NCBI RefSeq assembly: GCF_012849375.1
Contig: NZ_CP051684.1
Location: 1,736,001-1,800,000 of the forward strand
Source of the DNA: Duganella dendranthematis
GTDB lineage: Bacteria > Pseudomonadota > Gammaproteobacteria > Burkholderiales > Burkholderiaceae_D
Length of the DNA: 64,000 nucleotides
Direction: 5' to 3'
The notes beneath the pieces were generated by a model, which had not been told where the DNA came from, searched no databases, and saw only the letters and a list, made by a program, of their open reading frames with translations. The position numbers and the translations under genes were made by a program. Below are positions 38,128-47,704 of the stretch, in pieces. Each line of letters opens with the position of its first letter. The stretch's first letter is position 1.

Positions 38128-39732
38128 CTACTCACTGACCCGCCAACCGTCGGCGCCGGCCTGCAAACGATGCGTCAGATTCAGCGCCTGCATGAACACC
38201 TCGTCATGCGACACCACCAGCAGCGCGCCCTGGTATTGGCGCAGCATGGCTTCCAGCGCGGCCAGCGAATCGAGGTCCAGATGGTTGCTTGGCTCATCCA
38301 GCAGCAACAGCTGTGCCGGCGGATGCGCGTACAGTGCGCAGGCCAGCGCCACCTTCAACCGTTCGCCGCCGCTGAGCAGGCCGACCGGCGCTGCCGCCAG
38401 TTGCGCATCCAAACCCATTTGCGCAAGATGGGTGCGCAGCGCCGACGCGCCGGCCTCGCGGTTGGCGTCCAGCAGATAGTCGATCGCCGAACGCTGCGGC
38501 GCCAGTTGCGTCAATTGCTGATCGAGATAGGCGGCGCGCGCCCGCACCTCGCAGCGGCCGGCCAAAGCTTGCAGCTGGCCCGCCAACAGCTTGAGCAAGG
38601 TCGATTTGCCGCAACCGTTCGGCCCCACCACGCCGATGCGCTGCTGGCCGCTGATGGTCAAGCTGATGTGGCGCGTGGCCGGGGGCGCATAGGGCAGCAC
38701 CACGTCCTTCAGTTCCGCCAGCCGCAAACGGGCAGCCTGCGGTGCGGCCAGTGCATGCATGGCGATGGCGGCGTTGGGCGCGATCTGCTGCGCAGCATCC
38801 TTCACCAGCTGCGACAAAGCCTCCTGCTGCGCTGCGTGCTGCTGCCGCAGCTTGCCGGCCGTGCCTTGCGCGCGGTTCTTCTGCCCGCCCAGCAGGATCT
38901 TGGCCTGATTGGCGTCGCGTCCATCGCTGGCGCCTTTGGCCAGCCGGCGCTCCTGCTTCTCCTGCTGTTCGCGCATGGCCTGCGTGTCACGCTTGCGTTC
39001 CAGCTTGCGTTGGTCCAGCTGGCGTTGCGCGGCCTCGCGTTCCGCTTCCTTGCATTCAGCGTAGAAGGTATAACCGCCGCCGTAGCTGCGCAAGCCCAGT
39101 GGCGACAGTTCGACGATGCGCGTCATCTGCTCCAGTAGTTCGCGGTCGTGGCTCACCACCAGCAGGCCATTGGGCCAGCGCTGCAACTGCGCCATCAGCG
39201 CCAGTCGGTTGGCGCGGTCGAGGTGATTGCTGGGTTCATCGAGGATCAGGAAAGCGGCGTCGGATAGCCAGGCGGCGATCAGCGACACCCGCATCGCCTC
39301 GCCGCCGCTCAGGGAGGCAGCCGGCGTCTCCGGCCGCAGGTGCGGCAAGCCGCTGCGATCAAGTTCGGACTGCAAGCGATCGCGCAGATCCCAGCGTTCG
39401 CCGACGGCGTCGAAATCGGCCGGATCGGCGCTGCCGTTTTCGATGCGCTGCAATGCCGCCAGTGTGGCGTCGGCGCCGGCCAGCGTCGCCACCGTGCCAT
39501 GCTGCGCAATCTGCTGCGACAGATAATGCACCGCGCCGCTGCGCGCGATGCGGCCCGCCGACGGCATCAACTCGCCGGCCAGCAGGCGCGCCAGCACGCT
39601 CTTGCCGGCGCCATTGCGGCCCACCAGGCCAGTGCGGCGCTGGTCGAATACTTCGTTCAGGTTCTGGAACAGGATGCGGCCGTCGGCCAGCATGTAGGAG
39701 ACGCTTTCCAGCGTCAGGCAGGTATTCGTCAT
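38128..39732 (-). CDS. ABC-F family ATPase
   Basis: A 534-residue protein with two ABC domains and no membrane part. The first has Walker A GRNGAGKSVLARLLAG and signature LSGGEAMRVSL; the second has GPNGCGKSTLLKLLAG and LSGGERLKVAL. Both have Walker B LLLDEPSNHLDL or LILDEPSNHLDR. A Lys/Arg/Gln-rich linker (REAAQRQLDQRKLERKRDTQAMREQQEKQERR) joins them. ABC-F proteins act on ribosomes, in translation regulation or antibiotic protection; this one is not clearly EttA, Uup or YheS. Confidence 0.9.
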   Translation of the reverse strand: MTNTCLTLESVSYMLADGRILFQNLNEVFDQRRTGLVGRNGAGKSVLARLLAGELMPSAGRIARSGAVHYLSQQIAQHGTVATLAGADATLAALQRIENGSADPADFDAVGERWDLRDRLQSELDRSGLPHLRPETPAASLSGGEAMRVSLIAAWLSDAAFLILDEPSNHLDRANRLALMAQLQRWPNGLLVVSHDRELLEQMTRIVELSPLGLRSYGGGYTFYAECKEAEREAAQRQLDQRKLERKRDTQAMREQQEKQERRLAKGASDGRDANQAKILLGGQKNRAQGTAGKLRQQHAAQQEALSQLVKDAAQQIAPNAAIAMHALAAPQAARLRLAELKDVVLPYAPPATRHISLTISGQQRIGVVGPNGCGKSTLLKLLAGQLQALAGRCEVRARAAYLDQQLTQLAPQRSAIDYLLDANREAGASALRTHLAQMGLDAQLAAAPVGLLSGGERLKVALACALYAHPPAQLLLLDEPSNHLDLDSLAALEAMLRQYQGALLVVSHDEVFMQALNLTHRLQAGADGWRVSE

Positions 39733-39852
39733 GATGATCTTTAATGATGCGTGAAAACCGTCCCGTTGCGGGACACATGGTTAATCAGATAGCTGCATCA
39801 TTTATTCATCGTACGAATACCTCATCAGTGAAGAGCGCCTACTATAGCATGC

Positions 39853-40656
39853 TCAGTCCCAGGCTGGCGCCAGGCCTTGAGGGCTGGTCAGGCGTTCGTT
39901 GCGCTCCAGCGCCGCGATCTGCGCCATATCGTCGCCGCTCAGTTTCAGGTCCAGCGCTTTCAGGTTGCTGTCCAAATTGGCGCGCTTGGTCGACGATGGA
40001 ATCACCGCATAACCCAGCTGCATCGCCCAGGCCAGCACCACCTGCGCCGGCGTGGCGTTGTGACGCGCAGCGATCTGCTGGATCACCGCGTCGCCCAGCA
40101 CTTTGCCGTAGGCTAGCGTCATGTAGGACGTGATGTGAATTCCATGCTCGCGCGCGAACTCCACTACCTTGCGGTTTTGCAGATACGGATGCAGCTCGAC
40201 CTGGTTGGTGGCAATCGCCGGCGCGCCGACTGCATCAATCGCCTGATGCATCAGCGCCACCGTAAAGTTGGAGACGCCGATCTGGCGCGTCAACCCTAGC
40301 GCCCTGGCTTCCGCCAGCGCCGCCATGAATTCCGCCACCGGCACCTCGCCGCCCGGCGATGGCCAGTGGATCAGGGTCAGGTCAACGTAGTCGGTGCGCA
40401 GCTTGGCCAGGCTCTCTTTCAGGCTTGGAATCAGCTTCTCCTTCGACAGGTTGGCGATCCAGATCTTGGTGGTGATGAACAGCTCCGAACGCGGCACGCC
40501 GCTGGCCGCAATCGCCGCGCCGACTTCCGCCTCGTTACCGTAGATTTGCGCGGTATCGATGACGCGGTAGCCGGCTTCCAGGCCGTTGCGCACCGAATCG
40601 ATCACCACCTCGCCCTGCAGACGGAAAGTACCAATACCTAATTGTGGAATGCTCAT
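39853..40656 (-). CDS. Aldo/keto reductase (2,5-diketo-D-gluconate reductase-like)
   Basis: A 267-residue NADPH-dependent reductase: [18 protein letters not shown] with the catalytic Tyr, LIHWPSP with the His, and a C-terminal [21 protein letters not shown]-binding motif. The pattern is closest to DkgB-type enzymes. ATG 40656 overlaps the stop of the SRPBCC gene (ATGA), so it is the third gene of the 42079-39853 operon. The interrupted SRPBCC gene may reduce its translation. Confidence 0.9.
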   Translation of the reverse strand: MSIPQLGIGTFRLQGEVVIDSVRNGLEAGYRVIDTAQIYGNEAEVGAAIAASGVPRSELFITTKIWIANLSKEKLIPSLKESLAKLRTDYVDLTLIHWPSPGGEVPVAEFMAALAEARALGLTRQIGVSNFTVALMHQAIDAVGAPAIATNQVELHPYLQNRKVVEFAREHGIHITSYMTLAYGKVLGDAVIQQIAARHNATPAQVVLAWAMQLGYAVIPSSTKRANLDSNLKALDLKLSGDDMAQIAALERNERLTSPQGLAPAWD

Positions 40657-41060
40657 ACTTGCTCCTTGAGTGCTTGCAGACCATCGGTATAAATACCGTG
40701 GAACAGCTGCGTGATTTCTTGTTCGCTGACGCCCACCGGCGTAAAGCTGCCGGACCACTCGACCACCGAGGCGGCATCGCCCTACGGCGTTACACGCAGC
40801 GTCGCCAGGTAATCCGTGGCCGGGAACGGCGCCTTCAGGATCGAATAGCTGTAGTAGCGTTCCTTGTCGTTGAACGTCTCAAGACGTTCGACAATCGCTT
40901 CACCTGCCGGATTGGCCAGGGTGCGCACGCGGCCACCCTCGCTCAATTCGCTGTGCGGGATGTACGGCAGCCAATCGGGCAGCGCATTGAAGCCGCCGAT
41001 CAGTTGCCACACACGGTCCGCAGCCACAGGAAGCGTGATACTGGCGATGGTGCTGGCCAT
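40653..41060 (-). pseudogene. SRPBCC-family protein gene interrupted by an in-frame TAG
   Basis: From ATG 41060 the frame encodes a START/SRPBCC-type ligand-binding protein (MASTIASITLPVAADRVWQLIGGFNALPDWLPYIPHSEL...LRVTP), then TAG at 40782-40784. It then continues in the same frame with [42 protein letters not shown] to TGA at 40653. The second part is the family's normal C-terminal helix, so a single substitution (for example TAC to TAG) made the stop. The fragment of 92 residues lacks the long C-terminal helix. The gene sits between two aldo/keto reductase genes with minimal spacing. Confidence 0.85.
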
Positions 41061-41062
41061 GA

Positions 41063-42079
41063 TTACGCCTTCTCGCCAGGCAGCGGCGCGTCGGCGGCCA
41101 CCAGGTTTTGCGCGCGCATCTCCTGCCAGAACGCCGCTGGAATGACTTCGTTCAGCGCCGCGTGATCTTCAGTGATGCGTTCCGGACGGCTGGCGCCGGG
41201 AATCACCGCCGCCACCGCAGGATGGGCCAGTGAGAACTGCAACGCCGCCGCTTTCACGCTGACGCCATGCTTCTGCGCGATGGCCTTGATGCGTTCCACC
41301 TTGGCGATGATGTCGGCCGGCGCCTTCTGGTATTCAAAGTGCGCGCCGCCGGCCAGGATGCCCGAGCTGTATGGGCCGCCGACCACGATGTCGACGCCGC
41401 GTTTGAGCGCCGCCGGCAAGGCGCGTTGCAGCGCGCGTTCGTGATCCAGCAGCGTATAGCGGCCGGCCAGCAGCGTGGCGTTGGGCTGCGGCTCGTTCAG
41501 GTCCAGCAGCAGTTCCAGCGCTTCCACGCGGTTGACGCCCAGGCCCCAGGCCTTGATCACACCTTCGTTGCGCAGGCGGTCCAGCACACGGAAGGCGCCG
41601 GTGCGAGCGATCTCGAATTGACCGATCCATTCATCGCCGTAGAAGTCTTGCGCCACGTCGTGGACGTAGACGATGTCCAGGTGATCGGTCTTCAGGCGTT
41701 TCAGGCTGTCTTCGATCGAGCGCAGCGTGGCGTCGGCGCTGTAGTCGTTGACGATTTTGTTCGGACGGCCAAACTCGAACACGCCGCCTTTTTCGCCCAT
41801 GTCGCGCTGCGACGGATCTTCGATTTCATCGAGGATCAGGCGGCCCACCTTGGTGGCCAATACATAGTCGTCGCGATTACGCTTGGCCAGCGCCTCGCCC
41901 AGACGCAGCTCAGCCAGGCCGGCGCCGTACAGCGGCGCGGTATCGAAATGGCGGATGCCCTGTTCCCAGGCCGCATCCACCGTGGCCAGCGCCTCGGCCT
42001 CTGGAATGTTGCGGAACATATTACCCAGCGGCGCGGTGCCGAAGCCCAGTTTGCCATTCAGTTTTTGACGGATACTCAT
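41063..42079 (-). CDS. Aldo/keto reductase
   Basis: A 338-residue aldo/keto reductase of the D-threo-aldose 1-dehydrogenase/pyridoxal dehydrogenase group: GFGTAPLGNMFRNIPEAEALATVDAAWEQGIRHFDTAPLYGAGLAELRLGEAL with Asp/Tyr, DIVYVHDVAQDF (His), and VAAVIPGASRPERITEDHAALN. It is the first gene of a three-gene operon divergent from the LysR gene at 42194 (114 nt). NAD(P)-dependent oxidation of a sugar or sugar-like alcohol is the likely role. Confidence 0.88.
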   Translation of the reverse strand: MSIRQKLNGKLGFGTAPLGNMFRNIPEAEALATVDAAWEQGIRHFDTAPLYGAGLAELRLGEALAKRNRDDYVLATKVGRLILDEIEDPSQRDMGEKGGVFEFGRPNKIVNDYSADATLRSIEDSLKRLKTDHLDIVYVHDVAQDFYGDEWIGQFEIARTGAFRVLDRLRNEGVIKAWGLGVNRVEALELLLDLNEPQPNATLLAGRYTLLDHERALQRALPAALKRGVDIVVGGPYSSGILAGGAHFEYQKAPADIIAKVERIKAIAQKHGVSVKAAALQFSLAHPAVAAVIPGASRPERITEDHAALNEVIPAAFWQEMRAQNLVAADAPLPGEKA

Positions 42080-42193
42080 CTTGATTCCTTGAGGTGATGA
42101 AGACAGTGATGAAGAAAGTGAAGCAAGTTTAGATTGACTACATCAGACTGTCCAAGACATAATTTGCACAAGTTAAGTCTCCAAAGGTCTGAT

Positions 42194-43093
42194 ATGTTAG
42201 ACATTCGCCAACTCCAATACTTCGTCACTGTGGCCGAGGAAGAGCACGTGGGGCGCGCCGCTGAAAAGCTGCACATCTCGCAATCGCCGCTGAGCCGGCA
42301 GATCGCCCAGCTGGAAGAAAAGCTGGGCCTGACGCTGTTCGAGCGCAGCCAGCAGCGCATCCGCCTGACACGCGACGGCCGCACCTTCCTGGCCGAGACC
42401 CAGGCTTTCCTGACCCACGCCTCGCGACTGGAGGGACTGGCCAGGCGCCTCGGGCGCGGCGACGAAGGTGGCCTGTGCATCGGCTACATCGAAAACGCCA
42501 TGCACGCTGGCGTGCTACCCGCCGGCCTGCGCGACCTGCGCGCCTCGCGTCCGCACGTGCACGTGGCGCTATATAGCCTGCACTCGTCGGAGCAGCTGGA
42601 AGGCCTGCGCCAGCGAAGCCTGGACATCGCGCTGATCTGCGATCCGCCGGCCATCGACGACCCCGATCTGGAAAGCGTGAAGGTGCTGAGCGACCCGATG
42701 ATGCTGGCCCTGCCCGAAGGCCATCCGCTGTGCGACATCGCCGCCTTGCAGCCGGCCGACCTGGCCGGCCAGGAATTCATCGTGGTGCGCCATCAGGAAA
42801 CCGGCGACCATCACCACCAGTTTGTGGCCGCCTGCGTGCGCTCCGGCTTCACGCCCAACATCAAGATGGAAGCCAGCGAACCGACCACCGCGCTCGGTCT
42901 GGTGGCGGCGGGACTGGGCATCGCGCTGGTGCAGCAAGGCATGCGCCACCAGGCGCCGCCCGGCGTGGTGATGCGCGAGCTGCCATGGTTCACCTACCAC
43001 GCGGCGGTGTGGGCGGCGTGGCACCGCATCAACCTGCGGCCGCTGGTCGCCACCTTCCGCGAAACACTGCTGGCACTGGCGACGAAAGGCTAG
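42194..43093 (+). CDS. LysR-family transcriptional regulator
   Basis: A 299-residue regulator: MLDIRQLQYFVTVAEEEHVGRAAEKLHISQSPLSRQIAQLEEKLGLTLFERSQQRIRLT forms the helix-turn-helix and linker, followed by the effector domain. It resembles the CatR/BenM-like group that controls aromatic or sugar-acid catabolism. ATG 42194 is chosen by family alignment. The divergent aldo/keto reductase operon is its probable target. Confidence 0.92.
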   Translation: MLDIRQLQYFVTVAEEEHVGRAAEKLHISQSPLSRQIAQLEEKLGLTLFERSQQRIRLTRDGRTFLAETQAFLTHASRLEGLARRLGRGDEGGLCIGYIENAMHAGVLPAGLRDLRASRPHVHVALYSLHSSEQLEGLRQRSLDIALICDPPAIDDPDLESVKVLSDPMMLALPEGHPLCDIAALQPADLAGQEFIVVRHQETGDHHHQFVAACVRSGFTPNIKMEASEPTTALGLVAAGLGIALVQQGMRHQAPPGVVMRELPWFTYHAAVWAAWHRINLRPLVATFRETLLALATKG

Positions 43094-43139
43094 CAATATC
43101 GGCTACACTGGCAGTCATATCTTTTTTGCGCCGTCCCGT

Positions 43140-44156
43140 ATGCCTGAGAAGAACCTGCCCGAACTGATCACCCTGAAACGTCTGATCGACGAAGGCGGGA
43201 AGCATCTGGAAGTCGCTACCTCGTGCACCGTGGCGATGGACGGCCGCCAGTTCCCGGTCTACACCATCGCGATCGGCAATCCCAGTCCGGACGTGCCGGC
43301 GCTGGGCTTCTTCGGCGGCATCCACGGACTGGAACGGATCGGCACCCAGGTGGTGCTGTCGTTCCTCGAAAGCCTGCTGGCGCGGCTGCGCTGGGACAGC
43401 ACGCTGCACCAGCAACTGGAATCGATGCGGCTGGTGTTCATGCCGCTGGTGAATCCAGGCGGCATGTGGCAGGCCACGCGCTGCAATCCGCAAGGTGTGG
43501 ACCTGATGCGCAACGCGCCCTTGAGCGCGGTCGAGAAAGTGCCGTTCATGCTGGGCGGGCAGCGCTACAGCCACCACCTGCCGTGGTACCGCGGCGCCGA
43601 GGGCGCGCCGATGGAGCCGGAAAGCCAGGCCGTGTGCGACCTGGTGGAACGCGAACTGCTGACCCGCCAGTTCAGCATGGCGCTCGATTGCCACTCCGGC
43701 TTCGGCCTGCGCGACCGCGTGTGGTTCCCACATGCGCACACCGCCACGCCGATTCCTCACCTGGCCGACATCGGCGCGCTGGAACAGCTGTTCAGCCAGA
43801 GCTACCCGAATCACAACTACGTGTTCGAACCGCAGAGCCGCCAGTACCGCACCCACGGCGACCTGTGGGACTACCTGTACCTCAACGGCACCAGCTACAG
43901 CGAGCGCGTATTCCTGCCGCTCACGCTGGAGATGGGCTCGTGGCTGTGGGTGAAAAAAAATCCGCGCCAGATCTTCGACCGCATCGCCATGTTCAACCCC
44001 ACCGCGCGGCACCGCCTGCAGCGCGTGCTGCGGCGTCACCTGATCCTGTTCGACTTCCTGATGCGCGCGGCGAACAGCCACGGACGCTGGCTGCCCGAAG
44101 GCATGGCGCGCACCATCCAGCACCGCCGCGCGCTGACCCAGTGGTATCACACATGA
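43140..44156 (+). CDS. M14-like zinc carboxypeptidase family protein
   Basis: A 338-residue protein of the M14/succinylglutamate-desuccinylase-like fold. The zinc site is H62-x-x-E65 (GGIHGLERIG) and H185 (DCHSG), with a catalytic Glu at 264 (LTLEMGS). There is no signal peptide, so it is cytoplasmic. The stop overlaps the start of the alpha/beta hydrolase (ATGA, 44153-44156), which implies coupled translation and a shared task. Cell-wall peptide or amide hydrolysis are possible; the substrate is unknown. Confidence 0.82.
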   Translation: MPEKNLPELITLKRLIDEGGKHLEVATSCTVAMDGRQFPVYTIAIGNPSPDVPALGFFGGIHGLERIGTQVVLSFLESLLARLRWDSTLHQQLESMRLVFMPLVNPGGMWQATRCNPQGVDLMRNAPLSAVEKVPFMLGGQRYSHHLPWYRGAEGAPMEPESQAVCDLVERELLTRQFSMALDCHSGFGLRDRVWFPHAHTATPIPHLADIGALEQLFSQSYPNHNYVFEPQSRQYRTHGDLWDYLYLNGTSYSERVFLPLTLEMGSWLWVKKNPRQIFDRIAMFNPTARHRLQRVLRRHLILFDFLMRAANSHGRWLPEGMARTIQHRRALTQWYHT

Positions 44157-44968
44157 GCCACTGGGTTCTGCTGCGCGGCCTGATGCGCGAACAGCGCCAC
44201 TGGGGACGCTTTCCCGGCCAGCTGGCGCAGGTGCTGCCGGACGCCAGCATCACCACGCCCGATCTGCCGGGCAATGGCAAGCATCACGCCCGGCACAGCG
44301 CCACCAGCGTGGCCGAGATGGTGGAATTCTGCCGCGCCGACCTGCACGCGCGCGGCGTGCCGGCGCCGTGGTCGCTGCTGGCGCTGTCGCTGGGCGGCAT
44401 GGTGGCGGTGGAGTGGGCCAGCCGCTACCCGCAGGAAATCGCGCGCTGTGTGCTGATCAACACCAGCATGCGTCCGTACAGCCGCTTCCACCAGCGCCTG
44501 CGCTGGCAGAACTATCCGTCGATTCTGAAGCTGATGCTGAAGGGCGGCGTGGAAAACCAGGAACGCCTGATCCTGCGCCTGACCAGCCGCGAAGGCGACA
44601 GCGAACAGCGCGACGGCTTGCTGAAACGCTGGCTGGAATACCAGCGCGAATATCCCGTCACGCGCGCCAACGCCCTGCGCCAGCTGTGGTCCGCCGCCCG
44701 CTTCCGCGCGCCGGCCACGCGGCCGACGGCGCCGCTGCTGGTGTTAAGCAGCGGCGGCGATCAACTGGTCGATCCGCGCTGCTCGGCCAACCTGGCCAAT
44801 GCCTGGCAAGCCGCCCACGCCATCCACCCTACCGCCGGTCACGACCTGCCGCTGGACGCCGGCGAGTGGGTGGCGCAGACCGTTGCGAACTGGCTCAAAG
44901 CCGCTCAAGCTAGCGACGCTCCGTCAGCTGCCAATCCGGCGCCGACAGCCGGTCGGCGAGAAAGTTAG
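44153..44968 (+). CDS. Alpha/beta hydrolase
   Basis: A 271-residue alpha/beta hydrolase: nucleophile elbow LSLGGMV, catalytic Asp in SSGGDQLVD and His in TAGHDLPLD. The N-terminal SHWVLLRGLMREQRHWGRFPGQL contains the oxyanion-side LRGLMRE instead of the usual HG. Translationally coupled to the M14-like gene. Its last 59 bp overlap the convergent LysR-like pseudogene; the tail from about 255 (APSAANPAPTAGRRES) is read out of that gene's opposite strand and is probably non-essential. Confidence 0.87.
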   Translation: MSHWVLLRGLMREQRHWGRFPGQLAQVLPDASITTPDLPGNGKHHARHSATSVAEMVEFCRADLHARGVPAPWSLLALSLGGMVAVEWASRYPQEIARCVLINTSMRPYSRFHQRLRWQNYPSILKLMLKGGVENQERLILRLTSREGDSEQRDGLLKRWLEYQREYPVTRANALRQLWSAARFRAPATRPTAPLLVLSSGGDQLVDPRCSANLANAWQAAHAIHPTAGHDLPLDAGEWVAQTVANWLKAAQASDAPSAANPAPTAGRRES

Positions 44969-45838
44969 CCAGCGCCTCCACCTTGGCCGGCTTGGCGCGC
45001 GCCGATGGCCGCACGAAATACACGCCGCCGGTGGCCATCGCCCAATCGGTCAACAACGGCTGCAGCTGGCCGCTGCGCACATGGTCGGCCGCCATAAATT
45101 CCGGCAGTTCGCAGATGGCCAGTCCCGCCAGTGCCGCCGGCACCAGCGCATCCGCATTGTTCACCCGCAGCGGACCGTTTGGGACGATACTGACTTCCTC
45201 GCCATCCTTGCTGGTGAAGCGCCAGGACGCGCTGCGCGCGCGGTAGGTATAGGCCATGCAGGCATGCGCGCCAAGTTCCGACGGGTGCGCCGGCTCGCCG
45301 TGCCGCGCCAGGTAGGAAGGCGCCGCCAGCAGCACCTGCGACACGGAACACAGCTTACGCGCCACCAGCGCGGAATCCGGCAGCACGGCGATGCGGAGCG
45401 CGGCGTCGAAGCCTTCGCCGACCAGATCGACCGCCGCGTCGGACAGGTGCAAGTCCACCGACACTTCCGGATACAGCGCAAAAAACTCCGGCAACAGCGG
45501 CGCCACCCAGCGCAGGCCGAACGACATCGGCGCGGCGAACTTGATCAGGCCACGTGGCTGCACGGACAGCTCGCGTGCCGCACCTTCGGTCGCCTCGGCA
45601 TCGCGATAAATGCGCGTGGCGCTCTCCGCCACCGTCTGCCCGAACCCGGTCAGCGCCAGCTGGCGCGAACTGCGGTTGAGCAGGCGCGCGCCGAGCCGCT
45701 CCTCCAGCCGGGTGACGCCGCGCGACACGGTGGCCACCGACACCCCAGCGTGCGCGCCGCCGCCGCGAACGAGCCCTCCTCGGCCACCTTGGCGAACATC
45801 GCCAGTCCTTCAAAATCTGGAATTTTTGACATCACCAT
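44910..45838 (-). pseudogene. LysR-family regulator, frameshifted in the DNA-binding domain
   Basis: Two frames make one LysR protein of about 309 residues. The 5' frame (MVMSKIPDFEGLAMFAKVAEEGSFAAAARTLG) holds the first half of the helix-turn-helix. The other continues VSVATVSRGVTRLEERLGARLLNRSSRQLALTGFGQTV through the effector domain to 44910. One extra G at 45743-45746 (GGGGGTG for GGGGTG) joins them. The start is ATG 45838 or 45832; neither has a clear ribosome site. As read, no functional regulator is made. It is divergent from the SDR gene at 45944. Confidence 0.82.
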
Positions 45839-45840
45839 TT

Positions 45841-45859
45841 TTGCAAAGATAGTTTGCGA
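45841..45859. promoter_or_regulatory. Near-palindromic operator candidate between the LysR and SDR genes
   Basis: TTGCAAA-GATAG-TTTGCGA has 7-base arms with one mismatch, three bases from the LysR-like start codon and about 85 nt before the SDR start. The spacing fits a LysR autoregulatory site, by position only. Confidence 0.4.
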
Positions 45860-45943
45860 TTGCTTCTATTTTAAAACAATCCGACCCTGCGTACCATGTC
45901 AACATCGAGCAGCATTTCTCAACCAAGACAAGGAAACGACATC

Positions 45944-46693
45944 ATGAAACTCGCAAACAAAATCGCACTGGTTACCGGCGGCACCACTGGCATCGGCTTC
46001 GCCACCGCGCAACGTTTCGCCGCCGAAGGCGCCACCGTGATCATCACCGGCCGCCGCGAAGCGGAACTGGCCGCCGCTGCCGAAGCGATCGGCCACGGCG
46101 CCAGCGGCCTGCGCATCGACTCCACCAACCTGGCCGACCTGGACCGCCTGTACGCCACCATCCAGCAACGCCACGGCCGCCTGGACGTGCTGTTCGCCAA
46201 CGCCGGCGGCGGTTCGATGCTGCCGCTGGGCGCCATCACCGAGGAACACTATGACGATACCTTCGACCGTAACGTCAAGGGTTTGCTGTTCACGGTGCAG
46301 AAAGCCATCCCGCTGCTGTCGCAAGGCGCGTCGGTGATCCTGACCGGCTCCACCGCCGCCAACATGGGCACGCCGGCCTTCAGCGTGTATGCCGCGTCGA
46401 AAGCTGCGGTGCGCTCGTTCGCCCGCAACTGGATCCTCGACCTGAAAGACCGCGGCGTGCGCGTCAACACCATCGTTCCCGGTCCGGTGCGCACGCCCGG
46501 CCTGGTAGAGCTGGCAGGTCCCGACGCGGCACAGCAGCAAGGCCTGCTGGACTACCTGGCGACGCAGGTCCCGATCGGTCGCGTGGGCGAGGCCAGCGAA
46601 ATCGCCAGCGCCGTCACCTTCCTCGCCTCCGACGACGCCAGCTTCGTCAACGGCAGCGAGCTGTTTGTCGACGGTGGCCAGGCGCAGGTGTAA
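45944..46693 (+). CDS. SDR family oxidoreductase
   Basis: A 249-residue short-chain dehydrogenase: [25 protein letters not shown], Ser in [25 protein letters not shown] (Tyr/Lys) and [28 protein letters not shown] precedes ATG 45944. It is the first gene of a set with the pirin gene, whose start is 3 nt after its stop. The divergent LysR-like gene would be its regulator if intact. Confidence 0.9.
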   Translation: MKLANKIALVTGGTTGIGFATAQRFAAEGATVIITGRREAELAAAAEAIGHGASGLRIDSTNLADLDRLYATIQQRHGRLDVLFANAGGGSMLPLGAITEEHYDDTFDRNVKGLLFTVQKAIPLLSQGASVILTGSTAANMGTPAFSVYAASKAAVRSFARNWILDLKDRGVRVNTIVPGPVRTPGLVELAGPDAAQQQGLLDYLATQVPIGRVGEASEIASAVTFLASDDASFVNGSELFVDGGQAQV

Positions 46694-46696
46694 GCC

Positions 46697-47407
46697 ATGA
46701 TCACACCGCGTCCCTACGCTACGCTGGCCGGCCGCGACGCCGGCTGGCTCAAGGCCCGGCTGCACTTCCGCTTTGCCGGCATGGGCAAGCCCGAATACGG
46801 CCCGGTCGGTCCGCTGCACGTCTGGAACGACGACCAATTCGCGCCGGATTCGGGTTTTCCGATGCACGGGCACCGCGACGTCGAAATCATCACCTATGTG
46901 CGGCGTGGCGCCATCACGCATGCGGACAGCCTGGGCAATCGGAGCCGCATCGCCGCCGGTGACGTGCAGGTGATGAGCGCCGGCGACGGCATCGTCCATT
47001 CGGAACATAACCACGAGGCCGATCCGACCTTGCTATACCAGATCTGGCTGACACCGCGCACCACCGGCGGCGCGCCGTCATGGCAAACCCGGCGCTTTCC
47101 GCCGGCCGACCGCAACGGCAAGCTGATCGTGCTGGCCAGCGGCGATGCGGAAGATCAGCAGCAAGGCGCGCTGCCGCTGAAGGCCGATGCCCGTCTGCTG
47201 GTGGCCAGCCTGCGCGCCGGCGATCGCCTCACGCACGCAGTGGACGGCGATGCTTATCTGGTGGCGGTGGATGGCAGTTTGCAGGTCAACGAGGAGCAAC
47301 TGGCGGCGCGCGACGGCGCCGCGATTACCGGCGAAACCATGTTGTACCTGCATGCGCTGGAGGACACGGAAGTGCTGTTGATCGAGGCGCCGCGCAAAAC
47401 CGCGTAA
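46697..47407 (+). CDS. Pirin family protein (YhhW-like)
   Basis: A 236-residue bicupin: the metal-binding segment is GFPMHGHRDVEIITYVRRGAITHADSLGNRSRIAAGDVQVMSAGDGIVHSEHNHE, with the histidines and Glu of pirin/quercetin dioxygenase-like proteins. YhhW-type pirins show quercetinase activity in vitro; the physiological role is unclear. It is tightly linked to the SDR gene (3 nt). Confidence 0.9.
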   Translation: MITPRPYATLAGRDAGWLKARLHFRFAGMGKPEYGPVGPLHVWNDDQFAPDSGFPMHGHRDVEIITYVRRGAITHADSLGNRSRIAAGDVQVMSAGDGIVHSEHNHEADPTLLYQIWLTPRTTGGAPSWQTRRFPPADRNGKLIVLASGDAEDQQQGALPLKADARLLVASLRAGDRLTHAVDGDAYLVAVDGSLQVNEEQLAARDGAAITGETMLYLHALEDTEVLLIEAPRKTA

Positions 47408-47419
47408 AATAGCGGCCCT

Positions 47420-47704
47420 ATGCAAATCACGTCCGCCCTGGAGTGCCGGCCCAATTGCGGCGCCTGCTGCACCGCCCCCTCCATCACCAGCCCTCTGCCC
47501 GGCATGCCGAATGGTAAACCGGCAGGCGTGCGCTGCGTGCAACTGGCGGACGATAACCGCTGTCTGGTGTTCGGCCGTCCCGAACGGCCGGCCTTCTGCG
47601 CCGGCCTGCAACCCGCCGCCGACATGTGCGGCGCCAGCCGCGAGCATGCCATCCTGTGGCTGGACGAACTGGAACGCGCTACCGCGCCAGCGCTGGCTGA
47701 TTAA
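47420..47704 (+). CDS. YkgJ-family cysteine-cluster protein
   Basis: A 94-residue protein with the CxxxCGACC cluster ([14 protein letters not shown]) and later cysteines (RCVQL, DNRCLVF, AFCAGL, DMCGAS), arranged as in YkgJ/YkgJ-like putative metal-binding proteins. It probably binds zinc or an Fe-S cluster. The stop codon TAA shares bases with that of the convergent GNAT gene (TTAA, 47701-47704). It lies 12 nt after the pirin gene. Confidence 0.85.
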   Translation: MQITSALECRPNCGACCTAPSITSPLPGMPNGKPAGVRCVQLADDNRCLVFGRPERPAFCAGLQPAADMCGASREHAILWLDELERATAPALAD

